A stretch of 16,970 bases of DNA from CAYMDD01 sp964409675 (GTDB lineage Bacteria; Pseudomonadota; Alphaproteobacteria; Rickettsiales; SXRF01). The translations under genes were made by a program, and so were the position numbers. The stretch's first letter is position 1. Every line of letters starts with the position of its first letter. Location: contig CAYPEF010000041.1 of assembly GCA_964409675.1 (NCBI GenBank), forward strand, positions 1 through 16,970. Direction: 5' to 3'. Positions 13,219-16,970 of the stretch are shown here, one piece after another. Under the pieces are notes generated by a model, which saw only the letters and a list, made by a program, of their open reading frames with translations, did not search any database and had not been told where the DNA came from.

Positions 13219-15120
13219 CTACTGAATCCCTATTTCAGTGGGGATGCGGCGGTAGCGCTCTTTCCATAACGACGCCGTCTGATAATATGCAATCGCGTTG
13301 GAAATCAACGATGTGTCGCGTACCTTCTCCAGGGATTCTTCCGGCCAGCTAAATTGCTCCACTTTTCGTTTGGGAGCGAGGATGGTGAGCTGTTTATTTT
13401 TCACCAGCGCTACTTTCTGATAATTGCTGATGAAGGTGTGCGGCACTTCATCCACATCGCTCAGCAGGTCTTCCCCGTAGAATTTGGTGTAGTAGTTGAA
13501 ATTGAGCATCCCCAGTAATGTGGGGCCTACATCGATCTGGCTCATCAAATGTTCATAGCGCTGTGGTGCGATGAAACCCGGCGCGTAAAAGATAATTGGG
13601 ATATGATAGCGCACCGGGTCCAGTTCGCTCTTTCCGCCGGCACCTGCCGTATGATCGGCCACAAAAATAAATACCGTGTCCTTAAACCAGGGTTTTGCGC
13701 TCGCCCATTCAATCAGCTTGCCGATGCTATAATCGGCATATTTCACCCCGCCCAGGCGGTTTGAATGTGAGGGAACATCAATCCTGCCATCCGGATAGGT
13801 GAAGGGGCGATGGTTAGAGGTGGTCATGACCAAGTGCATAAAGGGTCTGCCGGCGGCATAAGACGCATCCGCTTCGCGCACGGCACGGGCGAACATGTCC
13901 TCATCGCAGATGCCCCATACATTGGCGAACTGTATTTCACTGGCGTCCATGGCGTTGCGGTCCAGCACGGAAAACCCGTTGGCGGAGAAAAATGCGTTCA
14001 TGTTATCGAAATAGCCGTAGCCGCCGTAGATGAAGCGCGTATCGTATCCGCGGTCCTTAAAGATAAAGCCCAGCGAGAACAGATTTTCGTTATCCGGGCG
14101 GCGCAGGATAGACTGGCCGGGTGTCGGGGGGATGGAGAGGGTAAGCGCCTCCAGGCCGCGCACCGTGCGCGTGCCGGTGGCATAAGCATCGGTGAAAAAT
14201 AGCCCTTGCCCGGCAAGCCGGTCCAGATTGGGCGTGAGGTTCTCTTTATTGCCGAATATTCCCATATAGTCGGCGCTCATCGACTCCATGGTAATCAGCA
14301 TGACATTCTTATGCCGCTCAGGCCCTGATGCGCTGACCTGCCGCGTGAGATCGGATGCGTTTGGGCTGACAAAACGGCTGTTTTTCTCTGTCAGTAGCGC
14401 GCGTACTGCCTGATCGGCGGTTGATTCGTCTTCAGTGGCATAGAAACGGTCATAGTCGATTTCATTATGCCAGAATGCGTAAAAGAGGTTGTAAATGCCG
14501 TTAGCCGCCGCTTCGCTTGCCAGTGTATTACGGCGGAAATACGATTGCTCAATAGATCCGGCGCCATAAAGCGCAGCGCATGCCAGCCCGGCATATGCTG
14601 CGGAAATCAGGCGCTGCCTGAAAAGGACCGGTCTGTTGAGGCGCAGGGGTTGCAGGCGGAGGCTAAGCCAGGTCATCAGCAACGCCATCACCATAACCAG
14701 CAGTAGCAGCCAGTAAACCGGATAGGATTCCATTATATTGCCGATGACTTCCTGCGTATAAACCAGATAATCCACGGCGATAAAGTTGAAGCGAGTGTTG
14801 AATTCCGTCCAGAAAATATGCTCGGACAGGGCATCGAACAGCAGCACATAGCAAAAAGCAAAGCGCATTGCTTGGTCAAGCATGCGGTCTAACCGCGTAT
14901 CTTGGCGGCGTGCCGGGAGCAGGAAATGATATAGCGCCAGCGGCAGCATCAGGAAGGAGGCAGTGATGCAGTCAAACCACGCGCCGCGCAGCATCACCCC
15001 GGCATATTCGCTGAAAAGAAAATCCGCCGACCATGCCGCACGCACCAGCAGCGTTAGGCGCAGGATGGTTTCAATCAGAAAAAAAAGGCAGAGATAGGGT
15101 AGCGCACGTTTGATAAGCAT
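13219..15120 (-). CDS. LTA synthase-like membrane sulfatase-fold phosphoglycerol transferase
   Basis: This 633-residue enzyme combines an N-terminal membrane domain of about five helices (within residues 5-190) with a periplasmic sulfatase-fold domain (about 270-560). The active-site set of the LtaS/OpgB family is present: E279 (in ITMES), T319 in RTVRG as the expected nucleophile, H437 in SNHRPF, and D489-H490 in FVADHT. The family moves phosphoglycerol from phosphatidylglycerol to an acceptor. Gram-negative bacteria lack lipoteichoic acid, so the acceptor here is more likely periplasmic glucan (as with OpgB/MdoB), another glycan or a lipid; the sequence does not settle this. The start ATG follows AAGGGGG at seven bases. 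The MCP gene lies 147 bases upstream on the same strand, but a separate promoter and two motif copies sit between them. Confidence 0.88.
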   Translation of the reverse strand: MLIKRALPYLCLFFLIETILRLTLLVRAAWSADFLFSEYAGVMLRGAWFDCITASFLMLPLALYHFLLPARRQDTRLDRMLDQAMRFAFCYVLLFDALSEHIFWTEFNTRFNFIAVDYLVYTQEVIGNIMESYPVYWLLLLVMVMALLMTWLSLRLQPLRLNRPVLFRQRLISAAYAGLACAALYGAGSIEQSYFRRNTLASEAAANGIYNLFYAFWHNEIDYDRFYATEDESTADQAVRALLTEKNSRFVSPNASDLTRQVSASGPERHKNVMLITMESMSADYMGIFGNKENLTPNLDRLAGQGLFFTDAYATGTRTVRGLEALTLSIPPTPGQSILRRPDNENLFSLGFIFKDRGYDTRFIYGGYGYFDNMNAFFSANGFSVLDRNAMDASEIQFANVWGICDEDMFARAVREADASYAAGRPFMHLVMTTSNHRPFTYPDGRIDVPSHSNRLGGVKYADYSIGKLIEWASAKPWFKDTVFIFVADHTAGAGGKSELDPVRYHIPIIFYAPGFIAPQRYEHLMSQIDVGPTLLGMLNFNYYTKFYGEDLLSDVDEVPHTFISNYQKVALVKNKQLTILAPKRKVEQFSWPEESLEKVRDTSLISNAIAYYQTASLWKERYRRIPTEIGIQ

Positions 15121-15148
15121 TTGAGCCCCCTTAAGACTTCACTGTAAT

Positions 15149-15177
15149 ATTATGTAATGCTATTCTATATATGTCCT
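15149..15177 (-). promoter_or_regulatory. Possible promoter for the LTA synthase-like gene
   Basis: On the minus strand AGGACA (15172-15177, four of six -35 matches) and CATAAT (15149-15154, five of six -10 matches) are separated by 17 bases. Transcription would begin near 15142, about 22 bases before the start codon. The -35 overlaps the third, weaker copy of the shared motif. Confidence 0.45.
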
Positions 15178-15185
15178 TTTAATAA
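15167..15185 (-). promoter_or_regulatory. Shared motif, degenerate copy C
   Basis: ATATATGT, three bases, TTTAATAA on the plus strand: the first block is exact and the second differs from TTTGATGA by two G-to-A changes. It lies exactly 33 bp (about three helical turns) from the equivalent position of copy B and overlaps the -35 of the proposed promoter. Confidence 0.35.
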
Positions 15186-15196
15186 GGCCTACAATT

Positions 15197-15218
15197 GAAA
15201 TATATGTGGTTTTGATGA
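15197..15218 (-). promoter_or_regulatory. Shared 22-bp two-block motif, copy B
   Basis: GAAATATATGT, three bases, TTTGATGA on the plus strand, identical to copy A (3076-3097) in all 19 defined positions with the same gap. It lies 77-98 bases before the start of the LTA synthase-like gene, about 20 bases above the proposed -35, a position typical of an activator site. Confidence 0.5.
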
Positions 15219-15236
15219 TAAAAAGACGTCATCAAA
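15211..15236. repeat. Inverted repeat TTTGATGA / TCATCAAA
   Basis: Two perfect 8-base arms (15211-15218, 15229-15236) flank ten bases. The left arm is the second block of motif copy B. On the minus strand the stem lies 32-57 bases after the MCP stop, so it could also be an mRNA 3' hairpin for the MCP, but no T-run follows it directly. Confidence 0.45.
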
Positions 15237-15267
15237 GCATCTGTATTTCCAGTGGATTATCGTTCCT

Positions 15268-16938
15268 TTAAGCCGAGCGAATTTCCTGAAGGAAATTTTT
15301 GACCTGCAAATCAAGCATTTCTGCCTGACGGGATAATTCCGTTGCCGCATACAGTACCTGCGACGACGCTTCCTCGGCGCGCTGGGAGGTGGTGCCGACT
15401 TCGCTTAAATTGCGGTCGATCCGGTCGGCGGATTCCGTCACCGCTTGCATGTTGCGCGATATCTCGTTGGTGGTAGCGGATTGCTGCTCCACGGCCGCCG
15501 CAATCAGCGTACTATTGGAGCTCACTTCCTGCACGGCGCCGTTGAGCGACTGAATGACCCCGCCGATAGAGGCCGTGGAGTCGCACATATCTTCGATCAC
15601 GGCGCGAATCTGCTCTAATTGTTTATTCGTCTGCACGGAGAGATTTTTCACTTCATTGGCAACCACGGCAAACCCTTTTCCGGCATCGCCGGCGCGAGCG
15701 GATTCGATGGTTGCATTCAGCGCCAGCAGGCCGATCTGGCTGGAGATATCGGAGATCATGTCGAGCACGCTTTTGACATTCGCTGCGGCTTCGGAGAGCG
15801 CTCTGGCTTGCCGGTCCGCATCCGCCGTCTGTTGCGAGGTAGTGGTGACCGCCTGGTTGGAGCGGTGAACCTGCGCAGAAATTTCCTTAACCGATGCAGA
15901 CATTTCCTCTAGCGCTGCCGCGACTGATTGGATATTTGCCGATGCGCTGCGCACCGCCGTGGATGCATCCTTGGTGCTGCTAGTGGTGGTTTTTACTTCT
16001 CGTGTCAACCCGTCTGCGGTCTGTGATAATTCCGTTGCCGCTGCGGCAACGGAATTGACGATTCCCTGTACGCTGGATTCGAACTTACCGGCAAGTTCAG
16101 TCATCATTGTTCTGCGTTCCTGCTGCGCGTGTCGTTCCTGTTCCTGCTTCGCTTGCGCGGATTTATGTACCTGCAAAGCGTTTTCCTTGAAAACTTCCAC
16201 GCTTTTCGCCATCGCGCCTATTTCGTCTGCTCGGGTTATATACGGAATAGGAAATTCCGTTTCACCGCCGACGATTTTGCGCATGGCATCAATCATCCGC
16301 GATTGCGGCCGGAAAATAGCGGCCACAATATAATAAGCCATGAAGCAGGCAATCAGAATGCTGGCGGCGGAAAGAATATGGATCTGCAGCCTTGCCGTTT
16401 GCGATGTCTCGCGCTGTTTTACAGCGAGCATTTCTTTGATTTTCTCGTTTTCCTCTCCGTAAACTTCCTGGCTCTTCTCAAGCATTCTGAACTGCTGCAT
16501 GAATGGTTGAATATTCTGCTCGATGACGTCTGCATTCATGCCCGCTGCCGCAATACTCTTGGCCAGCTTCTTATATTCCGCGAACTGGCTGACAATACCC
16601 GCAAACATATCCCGGATAGCGGGTGACATTTCCGTTTGCTGCGCGTCCGCGAGGGCGCTATCGAGTGTTTCTAGATGCTCCTGAAGGTTGCCGTTTGCTT
16701 CCGTGTGTAAAGCGTTGTCCTCGCGCAATGCGGCGAGCTGAATTTTTAGAATATCAGCCCTGATCGCATCATGCATCATATCCGCCTGCATCTGGCTGAT
16801 TTGCTGCGCATTACTGTTTTTTACTTTATCCCTAATCGAGGCGATTGCATTGAGATCCATTTCGGTAAGGAAGGCCGTGCTTACTACAGTGGCAATCATC
16901 AATGAGCTGATAAAGATGAACTTGGTCTTTAAATTCAT
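15268..16938 (-). CDS. Methyl-accepting chemotaxis protein
   Basis: This transmembrane chemoreceptor of 556 residues signals to CheA/CheW. TM1 (about 7-24) and TM2 (about 187-208) bound a mostly helical periplasmic domain of about 160 residues, probably a four-helix bundle, so the ligand cannot be guessed. A HAMP domain (about 209-258) and the long cytoplasmic coiled coil follow. The hairpin tip is at about 395-433, with LLALNATIESARAG and GKGFAVVANEVKNL; N408, E412 and R415 match the trimer-contact residues N381, E385 and R388 of Tsr. G403 replaces the usual Asn just before LLALNA. There is no C-terminal NWETF-type pentapeptide for CheR binding. AAGG lies nine bases before the ATG. Only 32 upstream bases are in the window, so its promoter is not visible. 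Confidence 0.95.
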   Translation of the reverse strand: MNLKTKFIFISSLMIATVVSTAFLTEMDLNAIASIRDKVKNSNAQQISQMQADMMHDAIRADILKIQLAALREDNALHTEANGNLQEHLETLDSALADAQQTEMSPAIRDMFAGIVSQFAEYKKLAKSIAAAGMNADVIEQNIQPFMQQFRMLEKSQEVYGEENEKIKEMLAVKQRETSQTARLQIHILSAASILIACFMAYYIVAAIFRPQSRMIDAMRKIVGGETEFPIPYITRADEIGAMAKSVEVFKENALQVHKSAQAKQEQERHAQQERRTMMTELAGKFESSVQGIVNSVAAAATELSQTADGLTREVKTTTSSTKDASTAVRSASANIQSVAAALEEMSASVKEISAQVHRSNQAVTTTSQQTADADRQARALSEAAANVKSVLDMISDISSQIGLLALNATIESARAGDAGKGFAVVANEVKNLSVQTNKQLEQIRAVIEDMCDSTASIGGVIQSLNGAVQEVSSNSTLIAAAVEQQSATTNEISRNMQAVTESADRIDRNLSEVGTTSQRAEEASSQVLYAATELSRQAEMLDLQVKNFLQEIRSA

Positions 16939-16970
16939 GTGCTATAACCTTGCGACTTATATTTAAAATT

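Noticed and set aside
15211..15236. Reading TTTGATGA-N10-TCATCAAA as an FNR/FixK box
   Set aside because: FNR-type boxes are TTGAT-N4-ATCAA. The spacing here is far too long.
1..16970. A compact novel defence, secretion or mobile system
   Set aside because: All large genes fit known housekeeping or envelope families. There is no integrase, transposase, toxin-antitoxin pair, CRISPR array or phage gene cluster in either strand.

Overview
The window looks like chromosomal DNA of a free-living alphaproteobacterium of moderate-to-high GC. The main pointers are a penicillin-binding-type D-Ala-D-Ala carboxypeptidase with a C-terminal SPOR domain, a phasin_2-type PHA granule protein, a CcmC haem exporter, an FdxA-type 7Fe ferredoxin, bcp next to glnE, a CtrA-like TTAA-N7-TTAA box and a dispersed palindrome of the GTCATkCCCGC type. 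This is inferred from gene families and motifs. I cannot name the genus, and I see no tRNA, rRNA, CRISPR array, prophage or insertion sequence.

Layout. Bases 1-940 hold the 3' part of an ammonium channel gene (amtB, + strand), closed by a strong terminator. A 322-base spacer with a palindromic repeat leads to ccmC (+). A spacer full of hairpins (1983-2228) follows, then fdxA (+). fdxA converges without any gap on an orphan Gly/Ala-rich protein (-). Behind that lie bcp (-) and glnE (-). glnE is divergent from a 1032-residue AsmA/YhdP-like envelope protein (+), which starts at TTG. That gene converges on a SPOR-domain carboxypeptidase (-), which is divergent from a phasin gene (+). Next come a two-TM protein of unknown function (+) and, in the opposite direction, an LTA-synthase-like phosphoglycerol transferase (-) preceded by a methyl-accepting chemotaxis protein (-).

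How the genes relate. amtB and glnE belong to the PII/glutamine-synthetase nitrogen circuit but sit apart, so they are not one operon here. ccmC and fdxA serve cytochrome c maturation and electron transfer. The AsmA-like protein, the carboxypeptidase and the LTA-synthase-like enzyme all act on the envelope. The phasin points to polyhydroxyalkanoate storage. No compact novel defence or mobile system is visible.

The most interesting signals are regulatory. An almost identical 22-bp two-block motif lies upstream of both the orphan gene and the LTA-synthase-like gene, with a weaker third copy 33 bp away from one of them. A perfect CtrA box precedes the unknown two-TM gene. Six TGCA tetramers cluster in the 105 bp before the phasin gene. 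Four stacked inverted repeats fill the ccmC-fdxA spacer.
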